32,155 bases of DNA from UBA5336 sp038522375 (lineage in GTDB: Bacteria; Pseudomonadota; Alphaproteobacteria; Caulobacterales; Hyphomonadaceae): positions 1 through 32,155 of the forward strand of contig JBCBKE010000033.1 of the NCBI GenBank assembly GCA_038522375.1. Reading direction: 5' to 3'. The first letter of the stretch is position 1. Every line of letters begins with the position of its first letter. The notes below the pieces were generated by a model. It saw only the letters and a program-made list of their open reading frames with translations. It made no database searches and was not told where the DNA came from. Positions 8,240-16,460 of the stretch are shown here, piece by piece. The position numbers and the translations under genes are program-made.

Positions 8240-11008
8240 ATGCAGATGGCAAAGGACTTTACCGAAGCATTTCGCGCCGTAGCCCGCGGAAAGACCATCG
8301 CCGCAAACAAGGGACCCACGCCTTTCATGGTCCAGTATCTGGACATCAAGGCGCGGCATCCCGAAGCGCTGCTTTTCTTTCGGATGGGCGATTTCTACGA
8401 ACTGTTCTTCGACGATGCTGTCGATGCCGCGGCCGTCCTCGATATTACCCTCACGGCGCGCGGCGAGCATGATGGCAAGCCCATCCCCATGGCCGGAGTG
8501 CCCTACCATGCCGCCGAAAACTACCTGGCGCGGCTGATCAAGTCGGGGCGAACAGTTGCTGTCTGCGAGCAGATGGAAAGCCCCGCAGACGCGAAGAAGC
8601 GCGGGTCCAAAGCGGTGGTGGCCCGCGACATCGTTCGGATCGTCACACCCGGCACGTTGACCGAAGACACGCTTCTGCCGGCCCGTCAGGGTCAGGCCCT
8701 CTCCGCCGTGGCGTTCGGAAAGGGTGGGGCCGAGGCGGCAATTGCTGCGGCTGATGTGTCCACCGGGCAGTTCGACCTGATTGCGTGCAGTCGCGATACG
8801 TTGGGTGAGCATCTAACCGCCCTGCCGGTTCGGGAGTGGTTGGCGACCCAGACCGATTGCGACGGCGATACGATCAAACCCCTCCGTAATGTTGTCGGTG
8901 CCCCCCTGACCGAACGGCCCGACCGTTCAGCCCATCCCGCCAGGGGCGAGAACCTTTTGAAGGACATGTTGGGCATCAGCGCGCTTGATGCACTCGGAGC
9001 AATGAGCCGGGCGGAGCTTTCGGCCATCGCCCTGCTGCTCGACTATGTGAGCCTCACCCAGGCTGGCGGCGATATCCGGCTCGATCCACCCCGTCGTTCG
9101 GGCAAGGGAAACGCGCTGGCGATCGACCCTGCGACACGGGCAAGCCTCGAGATCGACAGGTCACTCGCCGGAGAGCGGGGCGGTTCCTTGCTGGCGACCG
9201 TGGATCGGACCCTGACAGCGCCGGGGGCCCGGCTGCTGGCAAACCGGCTGGCCCAACCCTCGCGGGACCGTGTCGAGATCGAGGCGCGCCTTGACGCGGT
9301 GGCGTGGTTTGCTGACCGGTCCGTTCTCCGCGGTGAGGTGCGGGATCGGCTCAAGGCCACGCCTGACCTGGAACGCGCCCGGACACGGCTTCGGTTGGGG
9401 CGCGGCGGGCCGCGCGACCTCGCCGCAATTGCGACAGCCCTGTTTGCGGCCGATGGGGCCGTCGCCGTCATGGCCGAACCAATGGATGGCGCGCCGGAAA
9501 CCCTGAAGGCGGCCATGGGTCATCTCACCCTTGCAAACCATCCCTCCCTCGCGAGCATGGCGGAAGACCTTTCCAAGGCGATTGCGGACGATCCTCCACT
9601 GCTGGCAAGGGATGGCGGTTTCATCGCGCCGGGCTGGGATGCTGGTCTGGATGAAACCCGTGGGCTCCGCGATGGTGCGCGCAGGATCATCGCCGGGCTG
9701 GAGCGGGACTATGCCGATGAGACGGGCATCACTGGGCTCAAGATCAAATACAACAATGTTCTGGGCTATTTCATCGACGTCGCCGCCCGGGTAGCCGACC
9801 CGTTGATGACCGCGCCACTCAATCAGCGCTTCATCCACCGCCAGACCCTGGCCAAGAATGTGCGCTTCACGACCGAGGCCCTGCAGGAGTTGGCTGGCCG
9901 CATCTCTCGGGCAGAGGATGAGGCGAAAGCGCGCGAGCGAGGGCTCTTCGATGATTTCGTCAGTCGGATAGAGGGAGCGAATGTGGCACTCGGCGCTGCT
10001 GCGGGTGCGATAGCGGAGCTGGACGTTGCATCGAGTCTCGCTGAGTGGGCCGAAGCGGTGGGAGCGGTTCGCCCTTACATCGCCGATGCTCCAGTTATCC
10101 GGGCCGAAGGGCTGCGCCATCCCGTGGTGGAAGCGGCGCTTCGAAAGGATGGACAGGGCTTTACGTCAAACGACCTGGCGCTCGATGCCACCGGTCTCAC
10201 GGCACCCCGGCTCACCCTGATCACCGGGCCCAACATGGCCGGTAAATCGACATTCCTCCGCCAGGCCGCACTTGCCGTGATCCTGGCCCAGGCTGGGAGT
10301 TTTGTTCCGGCGCGCGCCTTTGAATTCGGGCTCGCCGACCGGGTCTTTTCGAGGGTCGGGGCGTCCGATGATCTGGCCCGCGGCCGCTCCACCTTCATGG
10401 TCGAGATGGTGGAAACCGCCACGATACTTTCCCAGGCCACAGAGCACAGTATGGTCATCCTCGACGAGGTGGGTCGGGGGACATCGACATTCGACGGGCT
10501 TGCAATCGCCTGGGCAGCGGTCGAGCATCTCCACGACGTGAATGGCTGCAGGGCGCTTTTTGCAACCCACTACCATGAGCTGACCGACCTGGTTGCTCGC
10601 CTGAAGCATGCCGAGAACGCGTCTCTGCGGGCAAGGGAGTGGAAGGGCGAGCTGATCTTTCTGCATGAGGTCCAGGCGGGCCCGGCGGACAAGTCATACG
10701 GCGTCCAGGTTGCAAAACTGGCTGGCTTGCCCAAGCGCGCCGTGGCGCGCGCTGCCGAAATACTCGCAACGCTTGAGGCCGATGGCGGAGGCCCGACAGC
10801 GCTTCCCCTGTTCGCAGCCGCACCGCCGCCCACCGCGCCGCAACCCGAACCCTTCACATTGCCGGCCCCCCAACCGAGCCCTGCAGAAAGATTGCTCGAC
10901 ACGATCGACCCCGACACGCTAACGCCGCGCGAAGCGCTCGATCTGATCTACCAGCTGAAGGCGACTGGTTCGGGTCAGTCAAAACCTGAAGGACCCATGG
11001 CGGAATAG
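8240..11008 (+). CDS. mutS: DNA mismatch repair ATPase MutS
   Basis: 922 aa from the ATG at 8240. The mismatch-reading motif GDFYE has Phe52 and Glu54. Connector, clamp and lever regions follow. The Walker A site GPNMAGKST is near residue 663, Walker B is in VILDEVGRGTSTFDG, and the short C-terminal helical motif LTPREALDLIYQLK ends the protein. All are intact, so mismatch recognition and ATPase function are expected. The open frame extends back to a TTG at 8081. A GTG at 8177 with GGAG upstream is another possible start. The Met at 8240 lacks a strong ribosome-binding site but fits alphaproteobacterial MutS N-termini. It is divergent from maeB and convergent with ychF. An Ala/Pro-rich linker of about 35 residues precedes the C-terminal motif. 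Confidence 0.95.
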   Translation: MQMAKDFTEAFRAVARGKTIAANKGPTPFMVQYLDIKARHPEALLFFRMGDFYELFFDDAVDAAAVLDITLTARGEHDGKPIPMAGVPYHAAENYLARLIKSGRTVAVCEQMESPADAKKRGSKAVVARDIVRIVTPGTLTEDTLLPARQGQALSAVAFGKGGAEAAIAAADVSTGQFDLIACSRDTLGEHLTALPVREWLATQTDCDGDTIKPLRNVVGAPLTERPDRSAHPARGENLLKDMLGISALDALGAMSRAELSAIALLLDYVSLTQAGGDIRLDPPRRSGKGNALAIDPATRASLEIDRSLAGERGGSLLATVDRTLTAPGARLLANRLAQPSRDRVEIEARLDAVAWFADRSVLRGEVRDRLKATPDLERARTRLRLGRGGPRDLAAIATALFAADGAVAVMAEPMDGAPETLKAAMGHLTLANHPSLASMAEDLSKAIADDPPLLARDGGFIAPGWDAGLDETRGLRDGARRIIAGLERDYADETGITGLKIKYNNVLGYFIDVAARVADPLMTAPLNQRFIHRQTLAKNVRFTTEALQELAGRISRAEDEAKARERGLFDDFVSRIEGANVALGAAAGAIAELDVASSLAEWAEAVGAVRPYIADAPVIRAEGLRHPVVEAALRKDGQGFTSNDLALDATGLTAPRLTLITGPNMAGKSTFLRQAALAVILAQAGSFVPARAFEFGLADRVFSRVGASDDLARGRSTFMVEMVETATILSQATEHSMVILDEVGRGTSTFDGLAIAWAAVEHLHDVNGCRALFATHYHELTDLVARLKHAENASLRAREWKGELIFLHEVQAGPADKSYGVQVAKLAGLPKRAVARAAEILATLEADGGGPTALPLFAAAPPPTAPQPEPFTLPAPQPSPAERLLDTIDPDTLTPREALDLIYQLKATGSGQSKPEGPMAE

Positions 11009-11014
11009 TCTACC

Positions 11015-11026
11015 ACCGCGTGCGGT
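11015..11026. terminator. Short hairpin between convergent mutS and ychF
   Basis: ACCGC-GT-GCGGT is a small perfect dyad in the 21-base gap between the two converging stop codons. It is symmetric, so it could act weakly in both directions. The T-tract is poor (TTGTTTAG on the plus strand). Confidence 0.25.
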
Positions 11027-11029
11027 TGT

Positions 11030-12127
11030 TTAGACGTTGAAGCGGAAGTGCAGGACGTCTCCGTCCTTGACGACGTAATCCTTGCCCTCTGCACGCATCT
11101 TTCCCGCTTCCTTGGCCGGGGTTTCGCCCCCACAGGCGACATAGTCATCGAACGCAATCGTCTCAGCGCGGATGAAGCCCTTCTCGAAGTCGCCATGGAT
11201 CACGCCTGCCGCCTGGGGGGCGGTGGCACCGACGGGAATGGTCCAGGCGCGGGTCTCTTTCGGGCCGGCGGTAAAGTAGGTCTGGAGGCCCAAAAGTGCG
11301 TAACCCGCATGGATAAGCCGGTTCAGGCCAGGCTCCTCCAAGCCGATGCTTTCGAGATATTCCGAGCGTTCCTCGTCGTCCAGAAGGGCCATTTCGCTTT
11401 CGATCTGGGCCGAGATCACGACACAGGGCGCGTCTTCGGTCTCGGCATGGGCCACGATCCTCGCTGAGTAATCATTGCCGTCTGCGGCTGAACCCTCATC
11501 GACATTGGCGATGTAGAGGACGGGCTTGGCCGTCAGGAGCTGCAGCATCTGCCACGCCCTGCGCTCATCGGCGCTGACCTCTGCGTAACGCGCAGGGCGT
11601 CCCTCACCTAATTCCGCGAGCGCCTTGTCGATCAGCGCAAGTTGGGCTTTCGCTTCCTTGTCTCCAGAGTGTGCCTTCTTCTGCACACCGGCCTTGCGTT
11701 TTTCCAGGCTCTCAAGGTCCGAGAGCATGAGCTCGGTTTCGACGGTCTCCAAGTCTGCGAGCGGATCGACCTTGCCAGCCACATGGGTGATATCGTCATC
11801 TTCGAAACACCGCAGGACATAGGCGATGGCATCGGTCTCTCGGATGTTGGCCAGGAACTGGTTTCCCAACCCTTCACCCTTCGAGGCGCCGGCGACGAGC
11901 CCTGCGATATCCACGAAATTCATGCGGGCGGGAATGATCTCCTTCGAACCTGCGATTTCCGCTAGCGCCTTGAGGCGGGTTTCGGGCACCGCCACTTCGC
12001 CGACGTTGGGTTCGATCGTGCAGAAAGGATAGTTTGCGGCCTGGGCGGCCGCGGTCTGGGTGAGGGCGTTGAACAGGGTCGACTTGCCCACATTCGGCAG
12101 GCCGACAATTCCGCATTTGAAGCCCAT
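11030..12127 (-). CDS. ychF: Redox-regulated ATPase YchF (Obg-like, OLA1 family)
   Basis: 365 aa, the standard length. The P-loop GLPNVGKST is at residues 9-17, followed by the DIAGLV switch motif. The G4 position reads ANVDE instead of NKxD, as expected for this family, which prefers ATP over GTP. The C-terminal TGS-type domain ends in GDVLHFRFNV, nearly invariant in YchF. The protein binds ribosomes and has been linked to stress and translation control. In many alphaproteobacteria it follows pth in the same operon. Here a TIR-domain gene on the other strand separates the two, so ychF needs its own promoter. The 182-base upstream region carries a palindrome at 12164-12179. Confidence 0.96.
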   Translation of the reverse strand: MGFKCGIVGLPNVGKSTLFNALTQTAAAQAANYPFCTIEPNVGEVAVPETRLKALAEIAGSKEIIPARMNFVDIAGLVAGASKGEGLGNQFLANIRETDAIAYVLRCFEDDDITHVAGKVDPLADLETVETELMLSDLESLEKRKAGVQKKAHSGDKEAKAQLALIDKALAELGEGRPARYAEVSADERRAWQMLQLLTAKPVLYIANVDEGSAADGNDYSARIVAHAETEDAPCVVISAQIESEMALLDDEERSEYLESIGLEEPGLNRLIHAGYALLGLQTYFTAGPKETRAWTIPVGATAPQAAGVIHGDFEKGFIRAETIAFDDYVACGGETPAKEAGKMRAEGKDYVVKDGDVLHFRFNV

Positions 12128-12163
12128 GGCGGCTTACTCCGTTGGGGTTGAGACTGTGCAACC

Positions 12164-12179
12164 GGTCGATCAATCGACC
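12164..12179. promoter_or_regulatory. Palindrome in the ychF / TIR-gene divergent region
   Basis: GGTCGAT-CA-ATCGACC has seven-base perfect arms. Further copies of the CGATC word follow at about 12183-12194. It lies 37 bases upstream of the ychF start and 131 bases upstream of the TIR gene. It looks like a dimeric protein-binding site or an RNA hairpin in the ychF leader; which one cannot be told from sequence. Confidence 0.35.
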
Positions 12180-12309
12180 AGCTCGATCGTCGATCCTTAC
12201 GTGCTCCAAGCGCCGAAAAACAGCCTATTTGGTCAACCTGACGCTGAATTCGGTAGCAAAGGGACTGAACGGGCCTATTGTGGAGAGCTGATGCGTTGGG
12301 ACGATTGCC

Positions 12310-13473
12310 ATGAAGTATGACGTTTTCCTTGTCTCTGCCAAAGACGACCGGGACATGGCGGAGCTCGTTGTTCGCAGGCTACGGCAATTGAAGTTCAAGG
12401 TCCGGTACGATCGGAAGCGGAGCCATACAACACCTGCGCCACGGGATACGCGCGACATAAACGATAGCCAGTCGGTGGTGGTTCTCTGGTCGAAATCCGC
12501 CTGCGACACTGATAATGCCGAGAGTGACTGGGTGCACGCCATGGCGCATACCGCCCGGGCGCGAAAGGACGTCTTGTTGCAGGTGGGGTTGGACGACACC
12601 GTTCCGGACGACCCCTTCCACCTTGATGACCGTTTCATGATCAAGGGCATGACGTCCCGGACCACGCCCGAGGACTTCTACCTCTTCATCGAGGAGTTGG
12701 GTCGCCGAGATGGCCGCGTTCACCTGCGCGAATGGTTGTTGATCCCCTCCAAGGACCGGGGGGCCCAGGATGTCTGGCGCGAGCGCCATCCCAATGATCC
12801 ACTGGCCATCAAGGGTGATCCGGTTGGCGTGAAGAAAATGCCGGATCCCGTGCAGTCCCCTGCGGCGTCCTTGCAGCCGTCGTTTACCGGGCCTTCGGTC
12901 AAACCCGCCATCACGAGCGGCGCCGCTGCGCTGGCGGCCGCTTCGACGGCACAAACCACCGGCGTTCGTGTGCCGGCTACACCGCCAAGTCCACCGCCCG
13001 CGCCAACGCCCCAACCAGCACCTCCACCTCCACTCCCGCCAGTCATCACGGCGCCCCCAACCGCTGTGTCAACAACGTTCGGAGATGGCGCACCGGGTGC
13101 AATCGGTACCGGCGATGCCGTTTCCCGGCCAACGCGCGAGCCAGAACCGGCGACAAGTGTCGTGCCAGCGGCGGCGCCCGCAGCCCCCATCAGCTACGCC
13201 TATGAAGAGCCTGAAGAAAGCCCGACCCGGAACCCGATATGGTGGATCCTTGGCCTGATAGCGCTGTTTTTCCTCGCGGCGTTCCTCTGGCGGGCTCAGC
13301 AATCTAAGGTCTCCTCGCCTGGAGCGTTGCCCGCGGTTGCCAATTCGGTCCGCTATGCGGTGTGTCCCGCCGGATTTGCGCATCGAAGCTTGTTCACCGA
13401 CGACTATCTCGCCACCCTCGAAGCCGGTCCCATCGTCAATGATTCCGAAACAGGCCCAACTGGCGACGATTAG
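12310..13473 (+). CDS. Membrane-anchored TIR-domain protein
   Basis: 387 aa with three parts. Residues 1 to about 145 form a TIR-like fold: MKYDVFLVSAKDD as strand A, SQSVVVLWSKSA near 53-64, and SDWVHAMAH near 72-80. Residues about 175-300 are a Pro/Ala-rich, low-complexity linker. A single membrane helix at about 309-327 (starting PIWWILGLIALFF) is followed by a 60-residue tail with one Cys. With no signal peptide, the TIR domain should face the cytoplasm. In enzymatic TIRs the segment reads W-x-x-x-E, with Glu as the NADase residue; here W74 is followed at +4 by Met78, so catalysis may be lost. The gene interrupts the usual rplY-pth-ychF order on the opposite strand. Its stop overlaps that of pth (TTAG). 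Confidence 0.8.
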   Translation: MKYDVFLVSAKDDRDMAELVVRRLRQLKFKVRYDRKRSHTTPAPRDTRDINDSQSVVVLWSKSACDTDNAESDWVHAMAHTARARKDVLLQVGLDDTVPDDPFHLDDRFMIKGMTSRTTPEDFYLFIEELGRRDGRVHLREWLLIPSKDRGAQDVWRERHPNDPLAIKGDPVGVKKMPDPVQSPAASLQPSFTGPSVKPAITSGAAALAAASTAQTTGVRVPATPPSPPPAPTPQPAPPPPLPPVITAPPTAVSTTFGDGAPGAIGTGDAVSRPTREPEPATSVVPAAAPAAPISYAYEEPEESPTRNPIWWILGLIALFFLAAFLWRAQQSKVSSPGALPAVANSVRYAVCPAGFAHRSLFTDDYLATLEAGPIVNDSETGPTGDD

Positions 13474-14087
13474 GCCTGGTCCGGCCCTTGACGAGGGTCG
13501 GACTTCGGCGCCGGCGCAAGCCGCATGACTTCCGTCTGGTAGCGTTCGTCCTCGCCATCGAGCAGGAAAGGCAGCGCACGCGCGCAGGCTCCGATCAGGG
13601 CGCTGGTCCAATCCTCGTCGGCCTTTGTGAAGTCAGATAGAACATAGGGCATCACCTGGTCCTTGGCCCCGGGATGGCCGATCCCTAACCTGATCCGGCG
13701 GACGTCGGGTCCGAGGTGGGCGATCAGCGAGCGGACACCGTTATTGCCTGAATGCCCTCCGCCACGTTTCACTCGAACCCGTCCGGGCGCGAGATCGATT
13801 TCGTCGTGGAAGACCGTCACGGCATCGGCTTCAAGTTTGAAGAACCGGACAGCTTCGCCAACGGACCGACCGGTCTCGTTGTAGAACGTTTCCGGCTTGA
13901 CCAACAGTAAGCGCTGGCTGCCCGAAGGCGTATCGACGGCACCCGCGCTGGTCTGGGCCGAAAACTGTTTCCGCCAGGGGCCAAACCCATGACTTTCGGC
14001 AATCTGGTCGATCACCATGAACCCGAAATTGTGCCGGTTTCCCGCGTATTTCGCGCCGGGATTGCCTTGACCTGCAAGAATAAGCAC
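13470..14087 (-). CDS. pth: Peptidyl-tRNA hydrolase
   Basis: 205 aa. Catalytic and substrate-binding residues are all in place: GNPG with Asn9, His19 in NRHNFGF, Asn70 in PETFYN, Asp95 in FHDEIDL, and Asn115/116 in GGGHSGNNG. The enzyme releases tRNA from prematurely dropped peptidyl-tRNA and is essential in most bacteria. It lies 101 bases downstream of rplY in the same direction, a conserved alphaproteobacterial pair. The final residues are Pro/Asp/Gln-rich and probably disordered. Its stop codon overlaps that of the converging TIR gene by three bases. Confidence 0.96.
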   Translation of the reverse strand: MLILAGQGNPGAKYAGNRHNFGFMVIDQIAESHGFGPWRKQFSAQTSAGAVDTPSGSQRLLLVKPETFYNETGRSVGEAVRFFKLEADAVTVFHDEIDLAPGRVRVKRGGGHSGNNGVRSLIAHLGPDVRRIRLGIGHPGAKDQVMPYVLSDFTKADEDWTSALIGACARALPFLLDGEDERYQTEVMRLAPAPKSDPRQGPDQA

Positions 14088-14120
14088 GGGCGTTCTCTCC
14101 GTCGCTTGATGGTCTGGGCA

Positions 14121-14147
14121 GGCTTTCGACGTCAGCCGGCCAAAGCC
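14121..14147. other. Hairpin in the rplY-pth spacer
   Basis: GGCTTT (14121-14126) is complementary to AAAGCC (14142-14147) across a 15-base loop that includes GGCCGGC. It sits between rplY and pth and might tune expression of pth relative to the ribosomal protein. This is weak evidence from base pairing only. Confidence 0.22.
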
Positions 14148-14188
14148 CGCACGAAACTGAGAGGCTACCGCCTGGGGTCGTCGCCAGC

Positions 14189-14821
14189 CTATTCCTCAGG
14201 CTCTGCTGTGTCTGGTTGTTCCGCCTCGGCGTCGTCGCCCTCGGTCTCGGCAGCGCCGCCGCGACCGACGATCGTCGCAATTGTGAAATCGCGATCCGTT
14301 ATGGTTGGGGTCGCATTGGACGGCAACTTGACATCGGAAATCTTGACGTTGTCGCCAATTTCCAACGATCCAAGGTCGGCCTCGATGAACTCGGGGATCG
14401 CGCCCGCAGGGACCTCAAGTTCGACCGTGTGCCGAACGACGTTCAGCGCGCCACCCTTCTTGAGACCTGGGGATTTTTCTTCATTTGCGAAGTGGACGTT
14501 GACTTCCACCTTGATGAGCTGTTTTGCGCTCACGCGATAAAGGTCAACATGGACAGGTTGGTCCGTTACGGGATGCATCTGGATATCCTGGGGGATCACC
14601 ATCTGCTTGTCGCCCTTGTGGATCAGCGTCGCGGTCGAGGACAGGAATTGCCCGGTATTGATGGCCTTGATCACCTCGTTCAAACGCAGTTTGATCGGGA
14701 CTGGCGCTTCATCGCCGCCATAAAGCACGCCCGGCACAAAGCCATCGCGTCGCGCTTCCCGGGCGCCGCCTTTGCCGACCCGCTCGCGCACATCCACGTT
14801 GAATTCAATTTTCGCTGACAT
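14189..14821 (-). CDS. rplY: Ribosomal protein bL25 (CTC/general stress type)
   Basis: 210 aa from the ATG at 14821, with AAGGA just upstream. An open frame to 14890 lacks a good start. Residues 1-95 are the 5S rRNA-binding L25 domain (EFNVDVRERVGKGGAREARR, then FVPGVLYGG). The rest is the TL5/CTC C-terminal beta domain found in longer L25 proteins, followed by an acidic tail rich in Glu, Asp and Ala from about residue 190. It heads the rplY-pth unit. The long acidic tail is common in alphaproteobacteria. Confidence 0.95.
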   Translation of the reverse strand: MSAKIEFNVDVRERVGKGGAREARRDGFVPGVLYGGDEAPVPIKLRLNEVIKAINTGQFLSSTATLIHKGDKQMVIPQDIQMHPVTDQPVHVDLYRVSAKQLIKVEVNVHFANEEKSPGLKKGGALNVVRHTVELEVPAGAIPEFIEADLGSLEIGDNVKISDVKLPSNATPTITDRDFTIATIVGRGGAAETEGDDAEAEQPDTAEPEE

Positions 14822-14934
14822 CGTTTTTCCTTCGCCCTGAAGTCCGCTCCTCAATAACAAGGAGTAACAGCCTGACATGCGCGGCCTCACGCCGCCACTT
14901 CCAAAGCGCTGCTCCTACAGCGGACACCACGCGT

Positions 14935-14959
14935 ACGCAAGCGGGGTGCGCGCTTGCGT
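14935..14959 (+). terminator. Perfect 9-bp hairpin followed by CCCTTTT
   Basis: ACGCAAGCG (14935-14943) and CGCTTGCGT (14951-14959) are exactly complementary around a 7-base loop. The plus strand then reads CCCTTTTCG, so it most resembles a plus-strand intrinsic terminator. No annotated plus-strand gene ends nearby: it lies between the rplY start and the DCC-protein start. A smaller hairpin CGCTG/CAGCG precedes it at about 14907-14921. It may belong to an unannotated short transcript or be a leader element of the DCC gene. Confidence 0.4.
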
Positions 14960-14997
14960 CCCTTTTCGCAGACCAGTCCGTGCCCCACCTCCATCCC

Positions 14998-15351
14998 ATG
15001 ACAGATGTGACAATTTGGTTTGATGGCGCCTGCCCTTTGTGTCGGCGGGAGATCGGTTTCCTCCGGAGACTGGATGCCCGGGGCAGGCTGGAATTCATCG
15101 ACGTCGCTCCGGACAACGCCGTTGAAGCCTGCCCGATTGACCGGGCCGACTTGCTGGCACGGTTTCATGCCCAGGAGCGGGGCAAGGATATCGTATCCGG
15201 GGCGGCTGCCTTCGCGGCCGTTTACCGGCAGGTGCCACTACTGGCCCCGCTAGGGCACCTGCTACGCCTGCCACCCATGCTCTGGATCGCGGAAAGGGCC
15301 TATCGCGCCTTCCTGCGTATACGGCCTCGGCTGCAGCGGTTGGCCGCCTAG
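14998..15351 (+). CDS. DCC-family thiol-disulfide oxidoreductase (DUF393)
   Basis: 117 aa from the ATG at 14998; a GTG at 14980 in the same frame is an alternative. The diagnostic motif FDGACPLCRREI sits at about residues 8-19, matching the 'D-G-x-C-x-x-C' signature of the family, with Cys pair C-P-L-C. The later segment GAAAFAAVYRQVPLLAPLG matches the conserved 'G-x-x-A' block. Members are small thioredoxin-fold-like proteins presumed to do thiol redox chemistry in the cytoplasm. Natural substrates are mostly unknown. The gene stands alone, divergent from rplY and convergent with prs. Confidence 0.86.
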   Translation: MTDVTIWFDGACPLCRREIGFLRRLDARGRLEFIDVAPDNAVEACPIDRADLLARFHAQERGKDIVSGAAAFAAVYRQVPLLAPLGHLLRLPPMLWIAERAYRAFLRIRPRLQRLAA

Positions 15352-15424
15352 ATCATTTCTGCTTCCGTCCCAATCGACCGCATGTGTCCTGCTCTCTCGT
15401 CTTTCCCGCGACGACGGAACGGCC

Positions 15425-16357
15425 TTAGTCGAAGAGTTTCGAGACGCTCTCCTTGTTCGCAATACGGCGTATCGCTTCGCCGAGCAGCGGTGCGACCGAC
15501 AGAACGCGGAGTTTGGGTGATTTGACGTCCTCGTCAGCGTGCTTGATCGTATCGCAGGCCACAATCTTGTCGAGTTCGCTCTTTTCGATCCGTTGGATCG
15601 CTTGCCGGGAAAACACGCCATGGGTGACATAGGCCGAAACCGTCGTCGCCCCCTTGGCCTTGAGGGCTGCAGCCGCGTTGGCCAGCGTCCCGCCGCTATC
15701 GCAGATATCATCGACCATGATCAGGTTCCGTCCATCGACATCGCCGATGATGTTCATCACTTCGCTTTCCCCTGCCTTGGGCCGGCGCTTGTCGACAATG
15801 GCGAGGTCGACCCCGAGCCGGTCAGCCAGTGCGCGGGCCCGGACCACCCCGCCCACGTCGGGTGAGACAATCATCAGTGTATCCAGACCATTCTGCTCGC
15901 GGATATCAGCCTCCATCACAGGCGCTGCGACCAGGTTGTCGGTGGGGACATCGAAGAATCCCTGAATTTGCCCGGCATGCAGGTCCATGGTCAGGACGCG
16001 GTCAGCGCCGGCGGTCGAGATCAGGTTGGCAACCAGCTTTGCCGAGATTGGTGTGCGGCCATCGGTTTTGCGATCCTGCCGCGCATAGCCGAAATAGGGC
16101 AGCACGGCTGTGATCCTCTGGGAAGACGCCCGCGACAGCGCATCGCAGCAGATCAGCAATTCCATCAGGTTGTCGTTGGCCGGGTATGACGTCGACTGGA
16201 TGACATAAACATCTTCGCCCCGAACGTTCTCGGCGATGCGAACGAAGATCTCATTGTCGGCAAACCGTTCGATGCGGCGCTCGGTGAGGGGCACGTCGAG
16301 ATAGTCTGCGATGGCTTCGGCAAGGGGCAGGTTGGCGTTGCAGGAAATGAGCTTCAT
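15425..16357 (-). CDS. prs: Ribose-phosphate pyrophosphokinase (PRPP synthetase)
   Basis: 310 aa from the ATG at 16357 (MKLISCNANLPLAEAIADYL), the normal length; the frame is open to 16429. The ATP/catalytic regions LPYFGYARQDRK (about 86-97) and the flexible loop VDKRRPKAGESEV (188-200) are intact. So is the PRPP-binding motif MVDDICDSGGTL (214-225). The enzyme makes PRPP from ribose 5-phosphate and ATP for nucleotide, His and Trp synthesis. It is the last of four minus-strand genes (lgt, midA-like, pgeF, prs) and lies 103 bases after pgeF, so it may also have its own promoter. Confidence 0.97.
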   Translation of the reverse strand: MKLISCNANLPLAEAIADYLDVPLTERRIERFADNEIFVRIAENVRGEDVYVIQSTSYPANDNLMELLICCDALSRASSQRITAVLPYFGYARQDRKTDGRTPISAKLVANLISTAGADRVLTMDLHAGQIQGFFDVPTDNLVAAPVMEADIREQNGLDTLMIVSPDVGGVVRARALADRLGVDLAIVDKRRPKAGESEVMNIIGDVDGRNLIMVDDICDSGGTLANAAAALKAKGATTVSAYVTHGVFSRQAIQRIEKSELDKIVACDTIKHADEDVKSPKLRVLSVAPLLGEAIRRIANKESVSKLFD

Positions 16358-16460
16358 GACAAGGCGGGTCCCGTGACGTCTGGAGGCTGGGTCTGACCCC
16401 GTCGCTTTTGCCCGGCGGGTTACGGCCACGCAATGATTCTCTCGGCCTGATTTGGTCCGC

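Noticed and set aside
9161..10120. 319-codon minus-strand open frame
   Set aside because: Lies entirely within mutS on the opposite strand and shows no family features.
12840..13100. Repeat array in the Pro/Ala-rich linker of the TIR protein
   Set aside because: CCG/CCA-rich low complexity only; no regular period and no spacer structure, so not a CRISPR or tandem repeat.
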